Source: Helicoverpa zea (lineage: Eukaryota; Arthropoda; Insecta; Lepidoptera; Noctuidae). Taken from it: a DNA stretch of 64,000 bases. This document shows positions 22,496 through 34,800 of the stretch, piece after piece. Position numbers and translations under genes: made by a program. The stretch is taken from positions 806,001 through 870,000 of the forward strand of contig NC_061459.1 in assembly GCF_022581195.2 (NCBI RefSeq). The letters run 5' to 3'. Numbering within the stretch: position 1 is the stretch's first letter; every line of letters starts with the position of its first letter. Below the pieces are notes generated by a model. That model saw only the letters and a list, made by a program, of their open reading frames with translations, was not told the origin of the DNA and did not search any database.

Positions 22496-25134
22496 ATGTT
22501 TAAAATACCAGATTGGGAAGATGACGTGCCCAAAACTAAAACAACATTCACACAAAAAGTAAAGGTAAGTTGTTCCTTACTTGTGTTATGTGTAAACAGG
22601 CTTGTTCAACATTATTACTTGCAAGTATAAATTAATCAAACGTGTCCTAATATATCCAGCTTCCTAAGAATTACGATATTCCTGTACCCTGTTATTACGT
22701 TATTACAGAAAAAAGAAAAACTCGAGAATCAAATAAAAACATCAAAACCAAACCATGTTGAGGAAAAAAACAACAATGTCCCTGTGAATGGCGCTAACCA
22801 ACCATCAAAAAAACGCAAAATAGAAAACAAAGTTATTAAAAAGACAAAAAATAACACAGTACCTAATACAAAAAAGAAGAAAACTGAAGACGAATATGAA
22901 ATACCTGAAACAGAGAACTTTGATGAAATACTATTAAACGCTAAAAAGAAAAAGTTCAACGCAGTCATAGAAAATGATGCCAAGGAAGACTTGTTATTCT
23001 CTGAACAGAAACAAATCACTCAAAAGAAAAATAAACTTAAAAAGATCCTTAATAACATAGGTATAAATGATAAGTCCACGGAAAGAGTAACAAATACAAA
23101 TAATGAGATCAGTGAGAGCATTCCTGTCAACCCCAAGAAGGCTAAATTGCGATCTCTATTAGAAAGCAGTAGTCATAGAAACCCTATTAATGTTAGCAAA
23201 ACTGGTAATAAGCTGAGGGACAGAATGTTGGAGCGGTTAAAAGGTAACTTTTGTCTATTATTATTAACTCTAAATTAAACTTATAATAGACAAGGTAACA
23301 GCAAATAACTTCTTCTTTTACCTGGAGTTCATGAAGCACTATATTTTCAAATGTGAGAGTGATCAAAACATATCAATTTTTTAAATAAATACTCATCATA
23401 GCCTTTAACCTCATGAATGCCGCTAATTAGAGAACAATAGAAAATCCATTGTTTCTCGCATAGATGCGCACCAGCATACAAGGGGTTAAAGAATAACATT
23501 TGGGATTACGAAACTTGTATGTAACATCACTGCATTTATGTAAATTATATTTTGCTGCATCGCTTTGTTCATAATAAACTCAGAATCCTCTATAGACATA
23601 CGCATGTGGTTGTCTCCAATCCTGATATGTTGTGAAGGTTTAGATGTATAACTTACTCCAGGCACAGTCAGACTGGCCATTACTAACATTTTGATTCCTT
23701 TCAGCCGCCCAGTTCAGGTACTTGAATGAGAAGCTGTATACATCTTCAGGGTCTGAAGCCCAGCAGTTGTTCCAGAGTGACCCGGCTGCTTTCCAGACAT
23801 ACCACCAGGGGTATCAGTTGCAGGTCAAGAAATGGCCTGTCAATCCACTTGATGTTATTGTCAAGAAGATTATGAAAATGTAAGTTAGTGACAGCTGAAT
23901 ATCTGTATTCTAATTTCTCATAGTCACAAATAGTTTAAAAAGGGTTGAAAATAAAGAGCAACTTTTTTTTATCTGTGCTGGAAGGCATTACAGGACATTA
24001 CATCCTTTTCACATTTAAATTTCTCTAACAGGCCTAAAACCCATCTAATAGCTGACCTAGGCTGTGGCGAGGCAGCCTTATCTCGCCGTGTGCCTCACAA
24101 GGTCCGCTCCTTCGATCTCGTGGCGTCGGCTCCCGGCGTTGAGGCGTGTGACATGGCCCGCACACCGCTGCTGTCTGCATCAATGGATGTTACTGTGTAC
24201 TGTTTAGCGTTGATGGGCACGGATTTAACGCAGTACCTCGTGGAAGCTAATAGGGTACTGAAGATGGGGTGAGTTTGTTTTCTTCAGAAGTAACTTTACG
24301 AATCTATATGAAAGCAATAAATTATACTGGATAGCGTTAGTTAGGTTTTTTTTATTTATTTGTTTCTATATTCCTAAGGATCTGAAATTGGTACTTTTTT
24401 TTAAATACTTGAGAATCAAAAACATGAGCTAGTAAGAGTAAGTCAAGACCTGCAAGGGGAAGCGCATTATAACTTAAAATAATTAAACAATTAACTAATG
24501 TCAAAATTATTATTTTGTATACCATGGCATAGTATAAAATACTTCATCCTAACTAATATTATAAATGTGAAAGTAACTCTGTCTGTCTGTCTGTCTGTCT
24601 TTTCTTCACGCCTAAACTACTGAACCGATTTGTGTGAAATTTGGTACAGACATAGTTTGGAACTTGAGAAAGGATATAGGATAGTTTTTATTTCAAAAAA
24701 AAAAAAAGTATTCCGGACATATAGCGCCATCTATTGGTCAAACCAAAAATATGCCGGAAGTCACTATTCCATGCGAACGAAGTCGCGGGCAAAAGCTAGT
24801 AAATACATAACCCGTGAATCCGGGTTTTCAGCACAGACTAATGATCTCTCGTCAATTCGCGGTTATTGCATAAGCAGGCTTGAACCAAAACTCTTCCTAA
24901 TCTATGTATTTTGTCCACAGAGGCCACCTCCTAATAGCCGAAGTAGAAAGTCGGTTCGACAAAGTGGAGGATTTTGCTAAAGAAGTAGAACGGCTCGGCT
25001 TCAAGCTCAAACAGTTGGACAAGAGTAACAAAGTGTTCTTCTTTATGGAGTTCAGTAAGATCCGTGACCCGCCTGTTAAGAAGGCCAAACTACCCGCCCT
25101 GACGCTCAAACCCTGCTTGTATAAGAGACGGTGA
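22496..25134 (+). CDS. Rrp8: Ribosomal RNA-processing protein 8 (rRNA methyltransferase)
   Basis: Five exons (22496-22564, 22709-23243, 23705-23879, 24032-24268, 24921-25134) join with GT-AG borders into 1230 nt, 409 aa. Rrp8 is a nucleolar SAM-dependent enzyme that methylates N1 of an adenine in 25S/28S rRNA. The N-terminal half (residues 1-205) is lysine-rich and low in complexity, with basic clusters suited to nucleolar targeting. The methyltransferase domain follows: FRYLNEKLYT-S (about 205), the WPVNPLDVIV block, SAM motif I LIADLGCGEA (265-274), the DVTVYCLALMGT block and NRVLKMGGHLLIAEVESRF. The start is the first ATG in frame and begins MFKIPDWEDD, as in animal orthologs. Intron 4 carries a Helitron. 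The stop codon overlaps an AATAAA signal. Confidence 0.95.
24547..24799 (+). mobile_element. non-autonomous Helitron in Rrp8 intron 4
   Basis: Starts TCCTAACTAATATTATAAA, ends AAAAGCTAG, between A (24546) and T (24800). It holds a TCTG microsatellite near 24580. It is closely similar to the copy at 6280-6549 through most of its length. Confidence 0.85.
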
Positions 25135-25139
25135 ATAAA
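25134..25139 (+). other. poly(A) signal AATAAA of Rrp8
   Basis: The hexamer shares its first A with the TGA stop codon (TGAATAAA), implying an extremely short 3' UTR if this signal is used. A stop-overlapping signal is compact but workable. Confidence 0.6.
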
Positions 25140-25833
25140 ATTGTTAATGGTATTTTATTTTTATTTTCTTTTACCCCTTAAAATATAACTGAAGCGAAAT
25201 TGCGTAAAGTTTGAAGTGAAGAGGCTTGTAACGGAATAAAACAGTCAATTTCAATAATATTTTATTATAAAATTAACAATAAATCTTGATAATTAAACAG
25301 ATCTGTTTCTTCTTATTCTATTTTTGAGGTTTTACTTGATTGAGGTCTATGTTTCACTTACAAAATAATTATCACACACTTATTAGAGAACCCGCACTAC
25401 ATTATCTTATTATTTTATAAGGTGCCGACCAAATTATTACATATTTATTATTGTAGTTAATTTCTTATTAAATTCAATTCAAAATTTATTTGTTTGTACA
25501 ATAATATAAAGGCATCTATTATTACCAAGTTCAGTTCATCAAATGTTGTACTTTGAAATCACAGTTTGCCTTTCTACAAAAACTCGTAATCGATTCTGAT
25601 TAAATAAATATATTTAGGCTGCCAGCCCGCGTCCGATGATCGGTGCCCGATTTATTGTAGGACGCACTGACAGCAAAAGTGCAACGCACGCGTCCTAAAA
25701 AAAGTCGGTCAGAAAATCCTGCTCAAAACATCCTGTTACAATGTCGTTCAGAAATCGGTCGAAATATCTGTCCTACAAAAAGTCTGACGTGAACGGCCAA
25801 CCTTAGTTTTGATCTAATCTTCTGCTAACATAG
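25140..25833. other. convergent 3' flanks of Rrp8 and HELQ
   Basis: AT-rich spacer holding the HELQ 3' UTR on the minus strand. Candidate minus-strand AATAAA signals lie at 25651-25656 and near 25444. A CpG-containing block at 25618-25805 resembles a degenerate MITE, but its ends (AGGCTGCCAG and GGCCAACCTT) match poorly. Confidence 0.4.
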
Positions 25834-28800
25834 TTATACATTAAGTTCTTCCATGACATCTTCAGCCTCGGCTCGTAAATTTTCCACTTTTTCTATGAGT
25901 GTCATCTGTAACACATAAGTTATTTATAAAAGCTATTCTGGTAAATAAGGTCTTTAATTCCAAGCGAGTTGACATAAAGCAGCAATTTTCCTTTCTATAT
26001 TTCGATCCGGTAACAAAGTAGTCGTACAAGTAGTGTGAAGTGAAACCGTTCAATTTTTTATTAATATCCTGCTTACCCTAGCAGAGCTGATGAGTTGGCT
26101 GGCAGCAGTCCGCGACAGATGCGACACGGCCGACATCAAGTCGTCCACTGAAGCTTTCGCCACGTCTTCTATGCGCTTGTAACCTGCCCGCAGTAGCTGC
26201 ATCGCACGGGCCTGACCAAAATATAAAGGGATTACAGTTTAGCTTCATAGGATTCGATACTTATATCGCTGTTAGCCACGGCACTACGTCATTATAACAT
26301 GAAAGACACAATTATACAAAGTATGGCAAGGTTGCGCAGAGTGCCATAAGTTTGCGCAAAGTACTATAAATTTGCGCAAAGTACCAGAAATTTGCGCAAC
26401 GTACGAGGAGGTTGCGCAAAACTACCACATGCGTACTCATAAACTTAGTTCACATTACCTGCGTTGATCAGCAGGTAATGTGAACTAAGTATAAACTTAT
26501 TTAGTTGAGTTGTTGATACGAGAAAAAATATGTAAGAGATTTTCAAACCCACCTTCTTAACAGACGGCAGTTCCATGAGCTGGTGCAGTTCAGGTGCTGC
26601 ACAATGCTGCAGCCTGGAAGCCAGTTCTCCGAGCAATGCTCTGAACATCCACAGGTGTTGCATCTCTTCGCAGAACTTCTGTGCACAGGACGCGAAGGCT
26701 GCTGATGATGACATTACTGATTGTACTGTGCCGCGGGATAGACTGTATCTGGGGGAGTGGGATGGTTGTAGAAATAGGTCTTATAGAAGTATTCGTACAA
26801 GTGAGTTTTTGAACTAGAAGTGCTTATAATTGGATGTAGTAAAAATTTACAGAAATCCTAAAAATATTTGCCAAAATAGTCTTCTGAAAATAAGATCCAT
26901 GTTTAAAAAATCTAAATCTAAAAATAATGTTTCCCATTATTTATTGGAAATCCAATAAATAAATAAAGTAACTGACTCCGATACCTTCTATATGCGCTGG
27001 CCCGATATCTAGCATACTTATATTCACCTATCAGAAACTCCACGCTCATACAAATAAGACTCAAATCCCAACTTACTTGTAGGCGACAGCAGGGAACGGC
27101 ACTTGCTTCCACAGATCGTGTAACATGAGCGCTAGATAGAAGCGGCCCAGCACTATCTCTGACACATTCTGTATGGGCTTGCCGGTCATCATTCGTACGG
27201 CGTTGTGTTCCGTTATGCCCAGAATTTTTGCCGTTTGTATGCCTTCTTCGTCTAAGTTGCAGTACTGGAAGGAATGAGATATTTAAGAGTCTACGTGTCA
27301 CCAATATGCCTCTTGTGAAATACACTTATTGTTAGCCACATCTCTTTCAGATTTAATATTTTTTTTGCAACTTCACTTTTTTTGGACCTTGCCCAGTTTG
27401 GAAACTAAAAAAAAAGCTTTTTATTATTTTAACGGATTCTCCAAAAAAGAGCAGCTTCTGAATTCAAATGTTTGTTTTTACTTTAACCTATCTACTTCCA
27501 AGGCAAAAAAAAAACGAAACATAAATCGAGAGTCAATTATATTACCCCAGACAGGTATACAAGATAAGTAGTTGTTCAAAAATGCACAGTTCAAGTAATG
27601 TTTTGGGCTTACCAAGGAATAATAATGCGAGTAATCAGGTCTAACTCCGGCAGCGTCGTGCGGCGTCACCAGGTACAGCAGATGTAGGCTGCCCATCAGC
27701 ACCAGACTCCTGGCTGCACGCTCCAGGTCTGAGAGTAACTGCTTGGCGGTGGATAGGTCCATGCAGCCTGGTAAGGTATATTGAGCTCTATTTGTAGGGT
27801 CGTAAAGACGATAGTTTCATGCAACCGAGTGATATTTTTTGATAATTTTTGCATGAAACTTATGACAAAATTACTGTTAACAATGAATAGGTCTTAAGGT
27901 CATAAAGTGAAATTAAACTCTGTACGTATAACCAAAAGAGCTTCGATTAGAGGTCGACTTAGGCTGGATACTTGTGTCAGTGATCAAACTATATTGAACT
28001 CAGAAAATAAATAGCAGCTGCCTAGCGGTAGATAGATACAGATACGAGACATAGGTGTTTAATTGTTAAGTAACATAATATACATTCGATAATGGACTCT
28101 ATATACTTAGGCATAAAGACTATAACTACTCATTTTCAATTACCTTTTATAGCCGCATTCCCCAGCTTGCTGACAGTGAGTTCGCTATCATTGTACACGT
28201 AACAATCGTGTTGGCTCAAGTGTGACGCGTCTTTGCTCCCGGCCGTCTTGTTCGCCACTTCTAGAGCACCCGACTGCAGGAGAGTGCGGATGGAATCGTC
28301 GCAAACCGCTTTCACGTCCACTGGGTTGCTAAGGGGTTTTCCAATAAGTTTTTTAAACTCGTGCCATATAACTTTGCAATTATGAAGTAAGCTAATCTAC
28401 TCGCTAGTGCGTGTGTAGTTGTACGTACTTATAGACATCGCCGAGAAGTTTTGCTTGTCTAAAGCTGGCTGCCAATTTCGCAAAAGTCAGAAAAGTAATA
28501 AAAAAATACTATACGCATGCGTGAGGCTTCAAATGGCTAACATCATAATTGCAAAGTTATGCGGTATAAATCATTATTACATCTCTTTTAGATATAAAAA
28601 AAAAACAAGAGAGAACAGAGTCAACAGAGGTCCTTGAACAGAAGATACTGAATTATCACAAAACTACATCGTCTTTATAAGTACGAGTGACTCACGCATC
28701 TTCATCCCCAGTGACGGCCAGCAGCGTGCAGCCCATGAGGACATGCAGCTTAGGCCGTGTACTCGCCAGCCGCAGCGCCACCGCGCTGAGCGCCAGCGCC

Positions 28801-31800
28801 GCCGCGGCCGCGCGCAGCCCGCTCCGCGCGGGCGACACGCCGCCGCGGAGGACCGACTGTAAGCGCTCCCAATTGCGAGACTCACAGATTATTATGCTCT
28901 CTCCTGTTAAAGAAGACTCATATAAAAAACCAACTCTGTCTGTAAGCACATATAAACTGTATATACATTATATATTATAAATATAAATTATAATTATATG
29001 GCTAGTTAAGAACAGAAGTGATCCAAGTAACATTTTTGACAAAATGGAGCAAAGTCGATTTTTGGGACTTTTGAGTATGAAGTGAGGTTGTGCAAAAGTA
29101 ACCCAAGTGTTATTCAGTACTTTTTCAAACAAACTCTTTTATGTTACGTTTCTGTATTTCAACAAAATATTTAAATATAAACACAATTATATCAATATTT
29201 TTATCAAAATTGCATTTACTAAAGAAAAACAGCTATGAAAGTTTGAGTTATGTTTATATCTATCAAATAACAAACATATTTTAAATCATGTGCTCAACAT
29301 AATTATGATATTCATAAAAACGCATTTCTATGAATATCTCAACTTTAAAAAAATGCTACTTGGATTCCTTCTGTTCTTACCTAGCCATATATTATATTAT
29401 ATAATAAACTGTATATAAATTATATATTACTTATTACTATACAGGGTTACTGGTAACACACTAGCAACCTTGCAGGACTGTATTACTAACATCATAAACT
29501 ACAACTTTTGTTCTATGACTTTTTATAAAACATACACTTCTGGACACATCTATAGGCCCACCTTGTATTTTCAGTTTCGTTTGGTCCTAGCTAAATTTTT
29601 ATATTAGGTCGAGCAAAAGGTTTTTATGCAGTTTTGAACCTTGCACATTCACAATTTCATTCAATAGTCTTTTTTTGAATTTCGAATACAGAATTGAAGG
29701 AAACAAGAGACAATTTGGAGCCCGCTTGTTGATATCAAACAATCGATTACTAGGAAAACTTGGTTTTATTGGTTTACTTGGATTTAATTCTTGAAAAAGT
29801 GATTGATATCTTTGGTTTTGCAACAAACATTACTTATTCTTAACATTAAGGTGAGGTTCTCTCAATAATCTATGGATACTTCACCTGAAGTCGCCGCCCA
29901 AGCTGTGGTCCGAAATGTTTATCGGAGGTACCTAGAGACTGGCGGCTTTGTTCGTCGCCAAGGAAGGCCGCGATCTCGGGTCACAACTGAAGGAAAGGAT
30001 CGTTTCATCGTGACGACCAGCTTGAGAAATCGTCACCTTACCTCCATTGAGATACAAAATCAACTTCGTGACTTCCATGGAGCATGTGCAAGCGCTCGAA
30101 CTGTTCGGAGAAGGTTAAAAGAACGCCAAAACTAACGCGAGCCCACCGAACAGCGCGCCTTCATTTCGCACGCAGTCATTTAAATTGGACACAGCAAGAT
30201 TGGAGCCGTGTACTCTTTTCTGATGAGTCTAAAATTGTGTTACATGGCAATGATGGAAGGAAGAAGGTCTACCGACGTAAGGGAGAGCGTTTCGCACAAT
30301 GCTGCTTTGAAGAGAGGGTTGCTTATGGCGGTAGCTCATGGACTGTCGGTGGCGGTATATCCGCGAGCGGCAAAACTCAACTTGAGGTTGTTACAGGACC
30401 ACGGCTGCCAACATTAAATGCTGAAAGGTACATTAGTGAGTGCTTAGAACCCCACGTGATACCATACACGGACTATGTGGGCCCAAATTTCCTTTTTATG
30501 CATCATAATGCAAGAGCCCATGCGGCCGGCATCGTCAGGGAATATCTTTGGGATGTGAATATCACAGTTATAGACTGGCCAGCCAGAAGCCCAGACATGA
30601 ACCCCATTGAGCACATGTGGGACGAGCTAAAAAGACGTGTTAGGGCTCGTCAGCCAGTTGCCCAGACGATGCAGGAGTTGAAAACTGCCATGAAGAGGAA
30701 TGGGAGATGATCCCTCAAAATTTCATAGACCGGTTGATAAACTCTATGCCTAATCGTATGAGAGCTGTAGTAGATGCCCATGGAGGCAACACGCGTTATT
30801 AAATTAAGCCTTTATTTGATAAAACATGTTTTTTATTCAAAAATCAATTGCCTTTAACGAGGCACATATCCGACTTGTTAGGCGTAGCTCCATGTCGTAT
30901 GGTATTCTGAATTCAAATTTAAAACAATACGATCGAAAAAGAAGGTAAAATGTATCAGGTTTAAAACTGCATCAACAGTTTTTGTTCAATCTAGCAATAA
31001 TATTTCGGTAGGGGCCATCGAAACCTAAACTCTAAGGTGGGCCAGTAGATGTGTCCAGAAGTGTAATACATTTGCCAAAAACAAACCTACAAGATTTCAT
31101 TGTTCTATCTAACACATTTCAACTCTATTTTGCTATAGTGATAAAATTTGCACGCCCCCACCATTTCTTCACCAACTAATCGCCCGATCGAAACCAGTCG
31201 AGCGATTAGTCGACCTTAGAGTGTGTGGACGAGTCGAGATTATCACACATTACAATGAATTCGTTTGGCGTAGAGGGTTTGCACTTTTAGACGGAATGCA
31301 AGATCTTTACCTACCCACGCCTCCCGCGCACTATTCTCGTAGCTAGTCATACTTTTGAATTGGTAACAAGTCAAAAAAAAAAATATCGTCTTCACGTACT
31401 GTGTGCCTCGGTGGACGACCACTATCCTTGATGGCATGCCGGAATTGCCCGTAATCTCGTAACCGCTGTGTGGCGGCTAGCATTGTTACTCAGCGAGGTG
31501 TAGGGATGTTTGGGAATCGTATGGCGTATTGGCGACAGGCTTTCGAAACATTGTCATCACACCTAGCAAGCATTCGCACCATTTCCGTGTACTCGACATT
31601 TGAATATCGATACGCCATCCTGTAAAGATAATTACGTTCGCACTACCGAATTTCGCTATAAGGACACGTATGAGGCGACGCGGGCGCATAAAAACGACTG
31701 ACGGCCGCTCGTAAATAGGTCAAGTTCAAACGCTCCCCCGCCGCCCGAGCCCGCTCCCCTCCGCTGTCTTTTGTACTACTGTTTACCTAACTAGCACTTT

Positions 31801-34800
31801 CTTTTGCTTCCCATAGACTTCGTAAATTTTAGAGCGTACACTTGAAATATTTTAATTTTTGTGTGAAAATTTTGATGAACTAAAATCTGAGAATTATTAA
31901 AAGTCGTAGAACAAAAGTTTTAGTTTATGATATTAGTTATACGGTCCCGAGAGGTTGCCAGTGTGTTACCTATAACCCTGTATATACTACTAATAGTGGC
32001 ACATTACCGGTGTCACAGACCCCCTTGCGTCCGGCGCGGCCCGCCATCTGCCGGTAGGCGCCGAGCGAGATGAACTCCCGCCCCACTAGCGGGGCGCGGA
32101 TGATGACGCGTTGAGCCGGCAGGTTGACCCCGGCTGCGAGGGTTGATGTACAACATAACACTGATATGGCTCCTGACCTAGTGGGGTTATTACAAAAAAA
32201 TTGGTTAATACGGTCGGCGCGTGGATGAGGGACCAACTGCAACATGTAGGTACATGCAAGCCGCTGTCGCCGTTGCAAATGATATTTGCAAATCTTTGGC
32301 ACATCCTGACAATCAACCTGACCAAGAAGTTTTGAGTTACACAAGTGAAAGGAAAAGGTTCTGGCTCATCTACATAATCTAAATATTTTGATCTGAACTT
32401 TTGATAGACCCAAGATTGGTGGGAGTCATCAGAACTTGATTTTTTTTTATTTATTTATTGTTTGAAATATGGTTACAGTTATATAAAATACAATTACGTT
32501 TCTTCATATCTCACCTCATTTCAGAATATGAGATACACTTACCTATAAGCCTGTTCCAGCAGTATTCTTTCATCACTAGCGAGTCCAGCATGGTGGTAGG
32601 CAATACCGTACCGCACAGCAGCCGCGAGCTCAGCGTTCGCTCCCTCCGCTCTGAGCGCGCTCTCCAGCGCTCGTCGCTCCGCTTTCTTGTGTGCTATCAT
32701 TTCACTACAAATGTCAGACACGCTTAAGGTCCAGCACCCATTGAAGTATTTTAGCTAAATGATAATCCCAGATTTTGTAGGGAGAATATAAGGGAGTAAA
32801 TAGGGGAAGTGTATATGTCACCGTAAGATTACAAACATCGTTAGATTACAATCTATCTCGAGAGATTGTAAACTGTCGAATTATTGTAAACCGTAACATC
32901 TGATTGCAATTTAACGCATTATTTTTCGCTATATTATAATCTATCGATGAGAAATTGTCAAATTGTCAACTGTCCGAAAGCTCTCCCTGATTGGTCAGTC
33001 TTTTTGTAAGATCGAGAGCGATGTAGAGCGGTCAAATTGTCAACTGGCGTAGAACGGAATGCATCTTGCGCGCTGATTGGTAGAACGTCAAAAAAGACAA
33101 TGTTCTTTGCAACTCCCGGTGTCACAGCTCTTTGACGTGCAAAAATAAGTGACGGTTTAATTTTTTATAAAATCAAAAATTGTACTTAATTTTTAAGACT
33201 CAAATTACACACAATTAAAAATTGTATTAAAAATTGAAGTTAGTGACGAAAACGAATCGCTGCAAAACCGACTCCACGTAGTCTTGTCTGCCCTACTCCT
33301 AGAGTGCAATTCAAAACCGCGTAGGCGCGGAGGGGCGAGGCGGCCTGCGAGCTGAGGCGCAGGTAGTTTCAGCGCTCGCCGCCGCGGCTGAGGCTGGCCG
33401 GCTCCGCCGGCCAGCAAGCCGAAGCTGCGGTGGTGAGCGTGAAAACCATCTGCGACGATAAGCCCGCATGGGACCGCCGGAGCCCCGCAGCGCCGGAGCC
33501 GTGACAGAAGTTATGCTTGCTGCATGTTGCATGCTTACTTCCATGCTGGGTCAATTAATATGGGATGTGTTATATTTTAAACAAAAAACTCAGTAGGTAC
33601 GAGTTAAAAAATTAGAAGGTAAATAAATATTTTTATGATGTCATTTAATAGTATTTAAGAAGTTTACTGTTAGAATGCATGCTACAAATTTAGATGCAAA
33701 AAAATAACCATCATGCTGAGTTGTATTTAGAGTGGAAGATAACTCGTGGCTAAGATAGTATTATTTAGATGCTCGACACTTTATTAATTGTGGCTGACTT
33801 AGTAATTTAGAAGGCAACATACATTTTTGGGGGCGAATAATGATATTAAAAAGAAGCCTGTTTAATTAGCACCCATTTTATTTTATTTTTAAATATAAGT
33901 TTGCATTTGAAGACAAAATACCTAACTGTATTTTTATAAGAGTTATTTTTATATAAATTTAATACTTGAAGAATTTTTGAAGAGCATTTATTTTATTTAA
34001 CTGACACCTCTATTTCATTCCTAACTCTACGGGAACTCCATGGGAACAGAACGGCTGGTCGTGATTGGTCGATCTTACAAAAAGACTGACCAATCAGAGA
34101 GAGCTTTCGGACAGTTGACAATTTGACAATTTCTCATCGATAGATTATAATATAGCGAAAAATAATGCGTTAAATTGCAATCAGATGTTACGGTTCACAA
34201 TAATTCGACAGTTTACAATCTCTCGAGATAGATTGTAATCTAACGATGTTTGTAATCTTACGGTAACATATACATAAGAGAGTACATTATGGTTTGTATT
34301 ATTAGGGAGTAAATAGGAGAGTGTATAATTAATAGAGTAAATAAAACAGTTCATAAGGGTGTGTATATACGGGAGTAAGTAGGGGAAGTTTATACATAAG
34401 AAAGTACATAAACGAGTGTATAAAGAAAGATGCATATGTACAGTGTTACAAAAGTATAAAAAATATGGTAAGTATATAGTTTAATCAACTGACCGTCTCT
34501 GCAGTTTGCACAGCAAAGCGGTGACGTTCTCGCAGTTCCTCTTGGTGGAACAGAAGACCAGACAGCTGCCTTTAGGCACCACCTCCGACACCAGCCCGCC
34601 CAGGAGATCAGGATCTAGTGCCGTTGCTGCTGCTGAATACTACAATAACAAGATATAGGCTTCCAACATTTTCCAAATGAGTCACAGTTTGAAATGTTAA
34701 TTTACTTATCTATTCTTTGCTAATTAAACACATTTTTTATTTTAATTAATTAATGCGTTTAGATTTTATAGCTTTTCAGAATTGTACTTATGTGATTTTT

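Larger units (their letters stand above)
29442..31980 (-). mobile_element. mariner-type element interrupted by a Tc1 element
   Basis: The left end CAGGGTTACTGGTAACACAC and the inverted right end CAGGGTTATAGGTAACACAC form TIRs of about 30 bp, with TA on both sides (29440-29441 and 31981-31982). Without the Tc1 copy (29535-31063) it is about 1.0 kb. Its right part holds a minus-strand relic of a helix-turn-helix N-terminal domain. The right end lies 27 bp from HELQ exon 8. Confidence 0.8.

Noticed and set aside
22729..23019. Minus-strand Phe/Ser-rich frame
   Set aside because: Mirror of the Lys-rich Rrp8 exon 2; composition explains the open frame.
28664..28980. Ala/Arg-rich frames around 28700-28900 on both strands
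   Set aside because: Shadows of HELQ exon 9 (28903-28696), whose phase and family match fix the true frame.
32086..32325. Minus-strand frame read with the acceptor at 32164
   Set aside because: That acceptor breaks the HELQ frame. The acceptor at 32178-32179 restores the SGAISVLCCTSTLAAG motif V with correct phase.
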